A DNA stretch of 64,000 bases from Ustulina deusta (lineage: Eukaryota; Ascomycota; Sordariomycetes; Xylariales; Xylariaceae): positions 62,001 to 126,000 of the forward strand of contig JAJNNX010000066.1 of NCBI GenBank assembly GCA_023159155.1, read 5' to 3'. Below the pieces are notes generated by a model that was not told where the DNA came from, did no database searches, and saw nothing but the letters and a program-made list of their open reading frames with translations. Shown piece after piece: positions 35,401 through 46,770 of this stretch. The translations under genes were made by a program, and so were the position numbers. Every line of letters starts with the position of its first letter. Position 1 is the stretch's first letter.

Positions 35401-37469
35401 ATGGCTACGCCGGTCGCGCGACGGGCGCCTTACAAAGACTTCCTCCAACCCGCGCTGCAGAGGCGTTTCGCCGGTACCGCCGCGATTGTCCTCGGCCTCG
35501 CCTATTTCGAGTCTCTCACTCTGTCCCGCTGGAATTCCTGTAGGTGCATTCAACACACATCTATACGTGCACATGTACATGGCCACCCTTCGTCTTCTCG
35601 CTAACCACGCATGCCTCGCCTCTAGTCATCTGGCCATGGATTCCCTTGGGTCCCTCGGGCCCCCGGGCCTTGACCCTCTTCCTCTGCGTCCTCCCCATCA
35701 TCGTCCTACGAATCGCCCACGCCCATGTTGGCATCCGGACTTCCACCTCCATCTTTGAGACCTTGTCCCACACCCTGCTCCGCGTCTCGACCCTCGAGAC
35801 CGTCTTGACCTACGTTATCTCCGCCTTTCTCTTCAGTCAGGCCTACCTCATGTCAACCCCGGAAAGCGCTGGTATCCGCTGGATTTCTCGCGTAACCGGC
35901 CGTTCACGCGTCAACGAGCATGCCCTGTTCTATACTGCCAACTTGGTGCTTCTTGGCCTTGTCCAAGGCATCATTCATACAGCGTTGGATATGGATCGGC
36001 TACTTTTAGGAGTGGTCGAGGAGAGCCGTGATGGCGACGGTGCTGATGGCGGCGGAGAGAACGAAGGTGAAGCAGCCAAGCCGCGGGATATGGAGAATTG
36101 GGCAAACAAGATAGGCGAATGGACTCCTATCCTCATCGTGCGATGTGGCATGCTAGCCATCACCGTCGCAATGGTCAATTATATCTTCCTCTATCACTTC
36201 CTCAGGATCTCGGCTTGGCGCTGGTCCATGTGGTTCTTCCGCTTTTTCTACAGTGATCTTCCAAAATACAGCCTACCTACCGGAGGTGCGCCTTGGAGTT
36301 TTTGGATGCTGGGACGAACTATCTGGGCCTCGTTTCTCTTGAGCCTTCTTTGGTACTTTGGTGAAGTCGCCTTCCGAGTGCAACTTACACGTGAGCCGCT
36401 GAAGAGGGGACAACCATTATCATCCGAGTCCAAGGACCCTAACGGTAGCTTGCTGAACGGCCTCAGGAGCAAGAAGCCTAGAATAGCTGTAGGTGCCTAA
36501 CTACTATCGCATTTCTTCACTCGACAGTTACTGACGGTATAGGCATTCGCCATGTGGGAGCTCGCCTTCATTGCGCGAGACTACACGACAAGACGGCAAA
36601 CCATTTTTGAAGATATCGACCGAAAAGATGGGCCTATGTGGTCTCAGATTTATGCCCTGTGTCTCGACAAGGTCAAAAACATAGAGCGCAGGATTGATGA
36701 GTACGGGAAAGCACCTGCACCTACCCCCGGAACTGCGCCGGTTCCACCTCCGACACAGCCGCGTGAACGCATATCTCAGCCCCTGAGAGCCGGCGACGTG
36801 TCGGCCCCGAGACGCGGTGCCAAGGCTTCCCTAGTGGTGGACACGGTTTCCAAACTGGTAACGTCCCCAGGCAGGACGCCGGTTGACGATTGGATGCCCG
36901 TAATAAAGAGGAGGGCAGGGCAGGTCGCCGATCGAGTGTTGACTCAGCAGCAGAAGGAGGCAGTTCGACCTCAGGCTCTGCAAGGTTATTTGGGAACCCT
37001 ATCACTCCGAATAATGGTTGTGCCCGTCGTCGGTCCCATCTTTCAACAAACCTTTAGCCGCCGGTTAGCAAAGGTGGTCCTGGGGACTCCGTATGCGGAG
37101 TCCAGTGTGTACATAAATGCAGGGTACGCTCTGTCACGGTTGGCCGTGAACAGCTTGGCCGAGGACAAGTACGGCAACGTACAAAGGGATGTGCCGACGA
37201 TCATACGGACATTCACAACGGTCATCAGGAAACTGGAGACATTTCGAGACGGGTTCCCTGCACATTGGACGGACCTTGGCCAGGATCGGCAATGTCCTGA
37301 GGTGTCGGAAGTGTTGACGTCTCTGAAAGATGGCCTCGGCGCCCTCGTGACCGCGTTCGGCCCGTATAGTGGCGATCTTAGACTCAGCCGGGCAGATATG
37401 AGGCTGGCACGGGAAGCGGCACAGCGGCCGCAGGAGGAAAGGCAACCCGAAATGCAGCAACTAGGCTAG
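35401..37469 (+). CDS. ndc1: Ndc1, transmembrane nucleoporin
   Basis: Ndc1 anchors nuclear pore complexes, and spindle pole bodies where present, in the nuclear envelope. Exons 35401-35539, 35626-36488 and 36543-37469 (introns 86 and 54 bp) encode 642 aa. The N-terminal half carries about six hydrophobic segments, among them RRFAGTAAIVLGLAYFESL, ALTLFLCVLPIIVLRIAH, LETVLTYVISAFLFSQAYL, ANLVLLGLVQGIIHTALDM, GMLAITVAMVNYIFLYHF and IWASFLLSLLWYFGEVAF. The cytoplasmic/pore half contains FAMWELAFIARDYTTRRQTIFEDIDR, a proline-rich linker, and TPYAESSVYINAGYALSRLAVNSLAEDKYGNVQRDVPTIIRTF near the C-terminus, typical of the family. Divergent from pep12 with only about 600 bp between start codons. Confidence 0.93.
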
Positions 37470-38322
37470 TGGCCACAATTGTTGATTGCGAGCTTTTATG
37501 CATCCAGATCTGGGACGCGGATGACGGGACCCCCGCAGGTCCTTCCTTACCGAAGGCCATAGTAATGGTGTTGCGGAAGCATGTATGAAAATGACACTAC
37601 GAACAAAGAACAAAAAATCAAAACGGGTACCGCCAAAGCAACCCCAAACTAATCAATGCCGAGACGATGAGGATATCATTAGATTACATGGACATGGCCT
37701 CGTGATCAAAGTAGACGAGACGGCAGCGTATCATGGAATTCTCCAGCAAGAATAACAGTATGCGATTGATGTGTGTCTGTTGTGGGTACCTAAGGTAAGG
37801 TATCTCTAGTATTTTGCACATTGAGGTTCAGTTTAGCTCCGTAAAGGTAGGATGGATTCTGCATCTGGACATGTGCCAAGACAGCAATCCATGATGGGGC
37901 TTTCAGAGACGGGACGTCATGCACCCAGCCCAGGTACATAGTAGGTACACTAGTGGAGACCATAGCTAGTGTGGGTAAGGTACCTACCCCCTTAGACCCA
38001 TGCAATATAAGCGAAGAACCTACCTAGTACATCGAGGTATCCGCTTCCACCTCCAATACCTATATGTATTTTACCTCGTGCATCTCAATACCACTCCCAC
38101 CCTCAAAACCTCGTCTCCTCGCACTCCAGCTCCTTGGAAAGCTCACCATGCCTAGTAGTTTCCTAACATGAGCCTTGGATCGGGACGCAGTGATCCCGAC
38201 GTCCTTCATCTACCTGCGCAGAGCCGCACGTCGGACCGAATAGAACAATGAGCAATGAAGGATGAGCGAAACGAGCGACAACGCGCATCTCGTCGACATC
38301 CCCCTACCCAAATAACGCAACC
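37470..38322. other. Intergenic, ndc1 / dlt1
   Basis: A tandem-oriented spacer with TAGGTACC-type motifs at 37785-37805, 37930-37955 and 37975-38030. No gene is supported. Confidence 0.65.
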
Positions 38323-39690
38323 ATGCCGAGCACTGGGCTCGTCTCTCGCATCGCCTACAATTCCGTCTATGGGTTTCTCTGCCTCGTCCTGGCCGTCCTG
38401 CTTCTCGTCGTCCCCGGCGACTTCATCGAGCAGGCTCTGACCGAGACCCACCAATACATCAACCTCATCGTGATCGCCATCGTCTACGTCATCACCATCC
38501 TCATCGTCCTATTCGTCTATGTGATGAGGCTCTACGTCACCCGCACCGTGCTGGCCTCCATCCCCAAGTCATGGATCCCTATCGAGAAGGGCGATGTCAA
38601 GAAGGAGGTCCACAACATGATCGTCAAGAGCCAGAGCCAGAGTGCTGCCATCGCTTGGGAGGCCCGTCCCAGGGTCATCACGCCTCCCGACACACCCGAG
38701 GCAGCAGGGGGTGGGGGAGGCCGGAACGTCACGGGGACTGAGAATGTGGACGATGTGCAGCCTAAGGAAAGCCGTTGGTTGTTTCACGTGTCCAAGTCGA
38801 AACCTTCGGCAGCCGTGGAGGATCAGACGATGACGGGTATTTCCTTGCCGCTCTCGCGACCCTTTTGGGGCGAAGTCGAGCACTACGGCTGGGGCTCTCC
38901 CGCCTCGCCAGACCTGTCTAATCTGCAGTACGCCACCGTGCTAGCCGAACTACCCAACCTCATCGAAGCCAAAGCCGTCGCCCAGGCGCCACCAGATCCA
39001 GACTCGGTGCCCACCGCGCCCCTCTTAGACGCTGAAGCCGTCATGCTGCTCCAACGCGCCCCGGACATGACCATGAGGAACTACATCGCGCACCTCACCT
39101 CGCTCGACGTCTTGCGCGGTTCCCAGAACGTCGTGCGCTTCCTCGACTTGTACGAGCGAGTGCGTTTCTCCAGCCGTCCCATGTCCAACGCCACATTCAG
39201 GAGCCTGATGCATCTTTTTGCTGAGCTCCTACGCGCCATGCAGCCCTTAAACCCGAGCGTCCTCTACGGCGACGACGGCGGCAGCAGCCTCGGCTTTGAC
39301 GGACACATCGACGATGACGCACCGCAGGACTCGAACCCAACCACGCGCACATCATCCCCAAGTTTAAAAAGTATCAGAAGTATGCGCAGTTTCGACCATA
39401 ATCCAAATAGTGCCCGAGCGCCTCGCCTTGGTGTCCGAAATTCGTCGGCCGCTACACGAGGTCAGTATCGCACGGCGCCGACGACACCGCGGAGCAGAGT
39501 CGGCGGCACGTTTGCATCGCGCTCGCCCAGCAACGCTAGTAGCGCTAGTAGCTTCACACAGTCGCGCCGGCCGTATCCTGCTAGTCAGACGTCGAGCGTC
39601 AGTCTCGGGTCTGGATCGGTAATCCGACTTGCTACGGATTCGGATACTGGGGGCTTGCCCTACGTGCTGCGGCTCGCGGATACTCTTTAG
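38323..39690 (+). CDS. dlt1: Dlt1-like (defect at low temperature) membrane protein
   Basis: The single exon encodes 455 aa. Two transmembrane segments lie near the start (YGFLCLVLAVLLLVVPGDF and NLIVIAIVYVITILIVLFVYVM), followed by the family stretch RTVLASIPKSWIPIEKGDVKKEVHNMIV, SAAIAWEARPR, and further on WGSPASPDLSNLQYATVLAELPNLIEAKAVA. The C-terminal third is a Ser/Arg-rich, low-complexity tail. The name comes from the yeast DLT1 mutant, which grows poorly in the cold; the biochemical role is not known. I chose the ATG at 38323, which begins the conserved region and lies in a good context (ACCATGC). Confidence 0.85.
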   Translation: MPSTGLVSRIAYNSVYGFLCLVLAVLLLVVPGDFIEQALTETHQYINLIVIAIVYVITILIVLFVYVMRLYVTRTVLASIPKSWIPIEKGDVKKEVHNMIVKSQSQSAAIAWEARPRVITPPDTPEAAGGGGGRNVTGTENVDDVQPKESRWLFHVSKSKPSAAVEDQTMTGISLPLSRPFWGEVEHYGWGSPASPDLSNLQYATVLAELPNLIEAKAVAQAPPDPDSVPTAPLLDAEAVMLLQRAPDMTMRNYIAHLTSLDVLRGSQNVVRFLDLYERVRFSSRPMSNATFRSLMHLFAELLRAMQPLNPSVLYGDDGGSSLGFDGHIDDDAPQDSNPTTRTSSPSLKSIRSMRSFDHNPNSARAPRLGVRNSSAATRGQYRTAPTTPRSRVGGTFASRSPSNASSASSFTQSRRPYPASQTSSVSLGSGSVIRLATDSDTGGLPYVLRLADTL

Positions 39691-40219
39691 GGAATCGGAG
39701 CAGGGTACTTTTTCATTATGTTGCATTGCATGGCGTGAGAACAGAGTTGATGAAGTAAAAGGAACTTGGGATAAGGTTTATTGCTGCATTGCGCTGGCGT
39801 TTATATGGGAATGGGGATGGGACGGAGGAGGGTCGTACTTAATTGAATTCGCCAACCCTCATATTGGTTAGAGTTCCTAGACGCGACCGGCCAAATCAGA
39901 AAGCGATAAATTATGCATCAACTGTCGAAAGATTCTTCTCCAGTTTTGCATTTACAGAAAGGCAATTCCTAGTTAGGTCAAACCCCATACCAACTACCGC
40001 GGAGTATATCGTAATGTTATGTCCCGATCTTATTCGGGCTAATCTTTTCAGATAAGTAGGCAAGTAATTAGCATCGTGGACCAACTCTCGGTTGAGAACA
40101 TCTTTAACTTGAGTGAATTGCTGCATCGTGGCGGTGCAGTGGCGTCAGACTCATCATTAGCATCACAACCATCGCATCCCCAGCTATCCGAACTCATTCA
40201 TCCATCACTTCCCGCAAGC
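39691..40219. other. Intergenic, dlt1 / S30 relic
   Basis: No gene is supported. About here the TAGGTACC-type motifs of the left part stop. Confidence 0.6.
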
Positions 40220-40573
40220 ATGGGTAAAGTGCACGGTTCGTAATTCATTGGTATCATACAGATAGATAGCACTAACCTCCTACAAGGTAGCAGCTTGGCA
40301 AGAGCTGGAAAAGTTGGCAGCCAAACCCCCATAAGTTGGTGTTCGCCGGTTGGTTCTGAAGAACTCGATTTTTACTGAGAACTTCTCCTCCTCCTCTATA
40401 GGTCGAGCCCGTCGAAAAGCCCAAAACCGCAAAGGGTCGTGCTCATAAGCGATTGATCTATACTCGTCGTTTTACCAACTTATCTGCCGCGCCTGCTGGA
40501 AAACGCAGGTATGTTGCGTCAGCGACGAAAAGCTTGCAGATCTACTGACACTTCTAACAGATACAGAAGATGA
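40220..40573 (+). pseudogene. Decayed copy of ribosomal protein S30 gene
   Basis: The start MGKVHG (exon 40220-40235), a 51 bp intron with a CTAAC branch, then SLARAGKV and SQTP at 40287-40334, and after a second intron [24 protein letters not shown] (40402-40508), are clearly eS30. Several things mark it as non-functional. There is an extra serine codon before LARAGKV. The exon 2/3 frames do not match at the conserved SQTPKVE junction. The normally invariant stretch after YTRRF is changed, and the last exon runs into TGA after three codons because KMN is out of frame. Splice signals survive, so this is a DNA-level duplicate, not a processed copy. A diverged but expressed gene using a donor inside exon 2 is a weaker alternative. 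An essential intact copy must lie elsewhere. Confidence 0.75.
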
Positions 40574-41412
40574 ATAATACTAGGGATTGATCGGAGCTAA
40601 AGGCCTTCGTAAGGGAAGAGAATTACCACAAAGATCACCGGAAGCACATACGGACTCAATCAGGAGCAAGTCTGTGTCTAGTGGGCTACAATCATTTGAA
40701 CCTGAATCCGACTTCGAAGCAAGTCCTGATCCTGATTTCAATGCCGAGTTGGACCTCGACGATTTGGAAGAGTTTCACCTGCCACCAAAGGAATGACCGG
40801 AAGCGTAGCTCAATGTGAACAATATCCTGCCCGAGTCTGATGTCGAATCCTGCATTGTGTCCGACAATTCCGCAACCACGACTTCCGGAATCAACGGGGA
40901 CTAAATCACCACATGCTAACATACACGGAGGACAGGAAACCAGGATCGTACAAACCAGTAAATTACCATTTAGTAAATCTCCGGAGTGTATTAGTTGCTT
41001 TATTCCGGATAATGTGGCCGGAGGTTTTCTATATTGTCAAGTAATAAAATAGAAACACCACCGTTATGTTTATATTAAAAACAAATCTAATTCTGATCTT
41101 GGATGATTTGACTTCGGGGTGAGGGCAGGAAGCACTCCAAGTAGAGTACGCCATCTTCCTCGGATTTCCTAACATTCAAATAACCTTCCACAGCTTTCTT
41201 CTAAAGAGCCGCCACCGTCGTGTCTCAAGAAGTTAACGGCAAAAGGGTGCCATGATGGCAACCTACCTCGAAATGAGCTCAAGGAAGCTTTTCTCGATAC
41301 CACACTCCTGTCTCCTTCGCATGCCACACCGGGTCTAGGACCACCACAACACTTGACGGGGATGGAATGGAAGAGCGCCGAAGCGTCTAGAGAACCGGAC
41401 AGAGCTGAATGC
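40574..41412. other. Region right of the S30 relic
   Basis: A 70-codon open frame at 40587-40796 with no ATG near its start ends in an acidic stretch (Asp/Glu-rich). It resembles nothing I know. No supported gene. Confidence 0.4.
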
Positions 41413-41787
41413 TCACCCCCCAAACTGCGAGGCACTGTGCTGCCAGTTCAGCGCCGCCTTGAGTTCCCTGACTAAAACTTCCTCCTCCTCCTCCTCCACA
41501 CTCCCTGCCCTCCGCTCCCAAAAGCTTCCCCCGGCGCCACCGCTTTCGTCCCGGCCAACGGCGTCAAAGAAAACCACACTCAGACCAATCCGTCGCGTCG
41601 CCCCGTCCTCCCCCACCCACTCCTCCTGGCCCTTCCTCACAACCACCAACGCCCGCCGCCAATCACCGCCGCCGACGTCATATTGCTGGATGTACCAGCC
41701 CTTGTCCTCGAGCCGGGAAGCGATCTCGCTTCTCTGGTGCTCAATGTACGCAGCCACGACGTCCCCTTCCGGCTCCCGGGACGCCAT
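41413..41787 (-). CDS. Hypothetical protein or fragment (124 aa)
   Basis: I do not recognise this gene. The frame reads naturally from MASREPEGDVVAAYIEHQ at 41787: mixed charge, aromatic residues (KGWYIQQYDVGGGDWRRAL) and a run of glutamates near the end. The frame continues open upstream to 42171 across the chitinase relic on the other strand, but that part looks like antisense. A 5' exon or frameshift may therefore be missing. It lies in a GC-rich island, unlike its surroundings. It may be a short real gene or a broken fragment of one. Confidence 0.3.
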   Translation of the reverse strand: MASREPEGDVVAAYIEHQRSEIASRLEDKGWYIQQYDVGGGDWRRALVVVRKGQEEWVGEDGATRRIGLSVVFFDAVGRDESGGAGGSFWERRAGSVEEEEEEVLVRELKAALNWQHSASQFGG

Positions 41788-42021
41788 TCCATACACGTCC
41801 AGCCGGTCGCATTCGGCCGGGTCTCTACCCTGGTGGCGTTCCGAAAGAATCCTCGTCTCGAGCGTGCGGGGTCGGCAGTGTCGGGCGCCGTGTAATACAC
41901 CTGGAGCGAGGGGCGGGGCCGCGGCGCGGCGCGTGTTGCTGCTGCGGGGGTTCGTGTGACGACGACGAGGTGTCGATGGCCGGCGAGTTTTACGACGACT
42001 GCTTTTTGGACCCGAAATAGC

Positions 42022-43800
42022 TGTGCTGCAAAAAAGCCGGTCCACTTTGATCAACAGAGCTGTTATTGGCAGGGCAAGCCGGGGAGCTGCTTCGACAACA
42101 ACTGCAAGTTTGGTACCGAGATCCAGCTTGCTGAGAGTTGCGATGGAGAGGGCGATGACTGCGGCTGGCAAACGTCAAGGCAGAGGGTATTTTGCTGCAC
42201 CCCGTCCTATGGCGAGTCCCCCTTTTCGCCGGTGCCCCTGGCCTATCTCTTTAAGAATCCGCCCACGGGCGACAATGTAGACACAAAGTTCAAACTCGAC
42301 GTGGAAAACGCGTTTGGCGGGCGTGTTACATCGGACAGCTCCGAAGACCCAAATGACGCCTCGTTTGGCTTCGTCATCATGGCCTCGCCCGAGGCCATCC
42401 AGACGTCACCGGATCGGCGTGACGGTGATTTTACTGCAAGAACAGTTTCAATGTAACTATGGCGGAGTCGACGTCGAGGCCAATCTCAATGTGAAGGCAG
42501 ACATCACTACCAAGATCAGCACGCAATTTGGCTTAGCCATCATCACTAAGTTTACAACGGGCTCAGTACTGCCGGATGTGAGCCAGTCGTTCATGTACCT
42601 GCGCAACCGGGGCGACATTGACGCCGTGTTTTCCATCGACGCCATCGTCAAGGTGAGCCATGATACGGGGGATAAGGAGCTTTTCGGCCTGCAAAACTTC
42701 AACGCTCTCTTCAGCGTGCCGGGCATCATCACCGTGGGCCCCAACTTCAAACTGCTTGGGTCTGTCGACATGGATGCGAGCATCTCTGGCCACATCGAAG
42801 TTGCGGTCAAGGTTGCCAGCTGGGACACGCAGATCTCTTTCTCTCACTAAGGCTCTGATTACAATCCCAAGAACCTTAAGGATCCCGACTCCACCACGCA
42901 GTCCGGCACAACCACCTTTGACTGGTCGGTTGAGGCCTACGGCTAGATCACAGCTCATGTCAAGCCTCTGGTCAGTTTTGGCATAACATGGGCTGCCGTG
43001 TTCAACAAATTGCCCAACTGCGAGGTTGATCTTGTCGTCGACGGCTACGCAACCGTGTACCTGAAGGCGTCTACCACCACCACCAGCGTTTGCTACGGTG
43101 TCAACACGGGCGCCAACCTGTTTGCCCAGTTGGATGCGCCCTCACAGCTGAACTGGGTCTTGCCGGCCAGCCCGTGGGTACTTGGGGAGTCGTCCGCACC
43201 CATAGTCCCCGAGACTTGTCCCATCAGCGCCAGTGCGAGAGACGTTGAGACGCTGTCCATCGAACCACCCGGTCTGCGGGCCCGGTTGGGAGAAGGCCGG
43301 GGAGATTTGCCATCTGATGGCCTGGACACGTGGCTGGGGCTTCGACTCAGAAAACGAACAACGACCGTCATAGGCCCGCTGCTGCACTTGCCCGGGATGG
43401 TCTCGAAAAGCGTGGCAGGAAGGTGTACATGTACACGACCAGCACGGGAATCACCATCAACTTGGACACTGCCACATTCCCGAACTGCGGCGCCGCCATC
43501 GCAAACCGTCCGCAGAACTACTTCTGGAACTATATAGCGCGCGGGCTTGGCGATGGCGTGAACAACTGCAGACCTTGTGCTCGCCAACAGCAAAATGAAT
43601 CGCCAGAAGGAAACATTCTTCAAGATGCAGAATCCGTCAGTCGACTAGGGCTCGCAGGCCGCCACTATGATCTGTCGCTGCCGTCTTCACCTATCTCGCC
43701 TACATCCCCGCCGCGGCTACGAACACGGAGGCAGTTTGGAACAAGTTCCTCCGTCTGAGCAACTGGGTCAATCTAGTCTGCAACGAGTTGAACTATTATA
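42022..43800 (+). pseudogene. Broken chitinase-family gene, C-terminal half only
   Basis: The translated blocks match the region that follows the GH18 catalytic domain in large class V (subgroup C) fungal chitinases. These are a cysteine-rich block (WQ..CCTP, VPLAYLF), then DPNDASFGFVIMASPEA, then a beta-rich domain containing LFGLQNF and VPGIITVGPNFKLLGS, then a segment with DLVVDGYATVYL and CYGVNTGANLF. The gene is dead. The frame shifts near 42430. In the next frame there is TAA at 42848 and TAG at 42944, and both fit a C-to-T change of a glutamine codon. Beyond about 43200 the frame changes again and similarity fades. No catalytic DxxDxDxE motif or LysM is present in the window, so the enzyme part was lost or never moved here. 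Confidence 0.75.
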
Positions 43801-45146
43801 AACAGCTAGTAAGCAGTTTTATTATATGGTATAAAATTGTCGGGCAGCAGCTAAGCCGTACCACCCTATCAAAAAACTTAGCAAGAAGTTCTCCGTGGTC
43901 CTCTTCTAGCAGCAGCGCCGCAGAAAACGCTGGCCTGGAAGAGAATTTGTCATAAGAGTTTGAGCTCACTAGCACCGATCACCACGCAGTTGAGTTCCTC
44001 CATGGCATACTGAACGAGCTGGTCTATTCTGATATTGATGAACGGTTCTCCTGTTCAATATGATCTGCCGTGCAACCGTACTAGGTGGTGGCAGGAAAAA
44101 GTGTTGGTGTTCGATAATGGAATAGCTTGATATGTGAGAACGCTAAGCCCCCAATTGTAGAGTGAGCTGTCTCCCTTGGCTTATTTGTACGATGGATAGC
44201 GGGCGAATGCTCGGGGTGACTTCGTGCAGGATGCCGCGCCAAGGATTGAGAGCGAATGAGCTCGAATACACCACATATGCGCGACCCAATAGGTATTTGT
44301 GAACCAGCTCCTTAGCTAACAGGGTCCTCTCCCGGGTGGTATGCCAGGGGCACAACCGGAAAAAGCCGAGGTTAGCTTCCGGAGAAACCCTTGTTGAATG
44401 TCGCTGACCTGCTTGAGATTTTATACCAATATAATCATGTGTCGTGGAACTGTTCCATTTGCACGCTTGTTGGCTGGGGTCGTGATTTTGTGACCGGGCT
44501 AATTGATAGGCTCCGACTACATAAAACCCAGAAACTGCCACATGAAAACGATACTAGGTATATAGGTATTTAGTAGCAGCACATGGTATCTGCCACCCTG
44601 GTTATGGCTTGTGATATTGGGGCGCTCTATACCCTGGCGTGCTATATTACGTAGGTTGAAAAGGGCAGATTGCATAGACCTACGTACAAAGGGAGGGCGG
44701 CAATAGCCTTGATCAATCCAATCCAAGTTGGAGTAGCGCCCAGCTTCGTGCAGCCTCCCTGCATTATTTCGAAGCGTTCGGCTAAGCGGGCCTGTTACAG
44801 TCGAGCTGAGTACACCCTTTCAAAACCCGTGATACCCCAGATTCACGCAGACCATATCCGAATCACTACCCTCCCCAGCCGCAATTTACAAGCTCAATTT
44901 TCCAGGTGAGGCAAGTTGGACATGGGAAAATAAGCAAGATACTTGCTTGTGGTCAGCATGCTGAGAACGCAATGTTGATGGAATATCACCTCTCTGCGAG
45001 CGATGATATATCTTAAGACTATTGTTCGCATATGTTGCTGACCTCGGACCAAATTTCAACTCACTACATAATTCTCACATTACGTTGACGCTAAGCGCTT
45101 GTGCATGTATGTTTTGCGAAGATTTCCGCCCTCCTTCTTCTGAACA
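43801..45146. other. Intergenic, left of the rhodopsin-domain gene
   Basis: No gene is supported. The first part may be the decayed end of the chitinase relic. Confidence 0.5.
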
Positions 45147-46770
45147 ATGTCTGCCAATACACAGATGAACTCGGCGGAAGCCAAAGCTGCAGCAACCGCC
45201 TTTCAGAAATTTGTGACAGAGGATTTTACACTCTTCGCAGTGGGTTTAGTGGTCACAATAACAAGGACATTCGCTCGTGTCAAACAAGTAGGATTTAAAG
45301 GACTGCAGGGCGACGACTATCTAGTCTGGGTGGCAATGGTATGTTCAGCTCTCAGTACCCTGTTTCCTGAACTTTAGTGTTAAGTGGCGCCAGAGATGAC
45401 TGTTTGCATGGCTATTCACTAACCTGTCACCCCATTGCAGCTAATCTATGCTGCCGAAACAGGCCTTGCGTACTCCGTTGGTGCAGTGGCAATGGGCCTA
45501 GCAAACAATGGCATGACGGATGAGCAGCGAAGAGCATTAGACCCAAATGGTCCGGAGTTCCATACCCGGTCGGTCAGTCTATCTATTCATCACCAGACTG
45601 TGGGCTTACAGTGTTGCGCAGGGTGACAGGATGCAAGATCCAGCTATCTGGTTGGTCTACATATTCTGCCCTCCTATGGACTCTGAAGACTTCGTTGTTA
45701 GTCTTCTATATCCGACTCACGGTAACTATACCCCGAAATACTTCTAGTAGACGAATGCACTAAGTCAGGTTTCTATGAAAGATCGGTTTGGGGCGAACCT
45801 ATCGTCACCGTATACATCTTGGGTTCGCTCTCCTCGGCTCTACATATTTAGCTGCTACGCTGAACCTTTTCCTGGGTTGTCGTCCCTTCTACAAGTACTG
45901 GCAGATAAACCCAGACCCAGGGGGTAGGTTTCTCAGTTAACTTACCCCAAAATGCTGTCAGACATCAGGCGAGTTGCCATCAAGCTAATATGTATTCTCA
46001 GATGGCTGCCAGCCTGCCGTCTCTGCTCGCATTGTTTGGGTGTACGCTTCTTTGAATATAATCTCCGATATTTATTTGCTCTCGATTCCGATACCAATGC
46101 TCTGGAATTCCACTCTGGCACTTCCTAAGAAACTTGGTTTAATCGTCCTCTTCAGCGGCGGAGTTTTCATTATTGTTTGTGCGATAATACGCGCCGTCCT
46201 GATTGTCACGGTAAGCAGACCCTCAAGGAATGTTTGCGTCGAATCCGTTGTAATATCGCTCTGCTGACATTTACTGGTGGGAAGGACCCGATCGGTGGAG
46301 CTCAGACGGCTGGTTCCTGGGCCGTTCGCGAGACGTTTGTTGCAGTGATCACGACGAATGTGCCAATGGTCTTTCCGCTCGTCAGTGGGTGGATTAAGCC
46401 AGTAATTGCCAGCTTAGCACGGTCGGTGCGGAGTGGAAGCTACGAGAAATCAGCAGACGGCAAGTTCAGGAGAAGCATCGTCACATTTGGCGGCGGCGCT
46501 GGAAATGGTCATGGCCCTCACACCGTGAACCCCTTGACTGGGTTCACTTTCACGGAAAGCGAAGAGCGCATGATTAGCCAAGGACAAGTCAAGTTACAAG
46601 ACTTGCCAACAGCCAACTTGCCGCAGGGCCCAACACCACAAGAGAATGGCGACGAGGGTAGTAGCAATGGCATTAGGAGGGATGTGGAGATTGAAGTGAC
46701 TTCGGCGCCGAGTAACGCGGAGCGTCGCCAGAGCCCCGGAAGCTTTGCTTTTGCTACTGCTACACGCTAG
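45147..46770 (+). CDS. Rhodopsin-domain integral membrane protein (SAT4/Pth11-like)
   Basis: This is a fungal-specific seven-helix family without retinal chemistry; members are poorly characterised, some related to Pth11-type receptors. Six exons: 45147-45338, 45441-45568, 45622-45721, 45782-45923, 46002-46210 and 46285-46770, giving 418 aa. Intron phases all fit. Family signatures are GDDYLVWVAM at the first helix boundary, GLAYSVGAVAMGL, CKIQLSGWSTYSALLWTLKTSLLVFYIRLT, RHRIHLGFALLGSTYLA, NPDPGDGCQPAVSARIVWVYASLNIISDIYLLSIPIPMLW, and AGSWAVRETFVAVITTNVPMVFPL. The cytoplasmic tail of about 110 residues is Gly/Ser/Gln-rich. There is no CFEM domain at the N-terminus. The gene looks intact. Confidence 0.88.
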
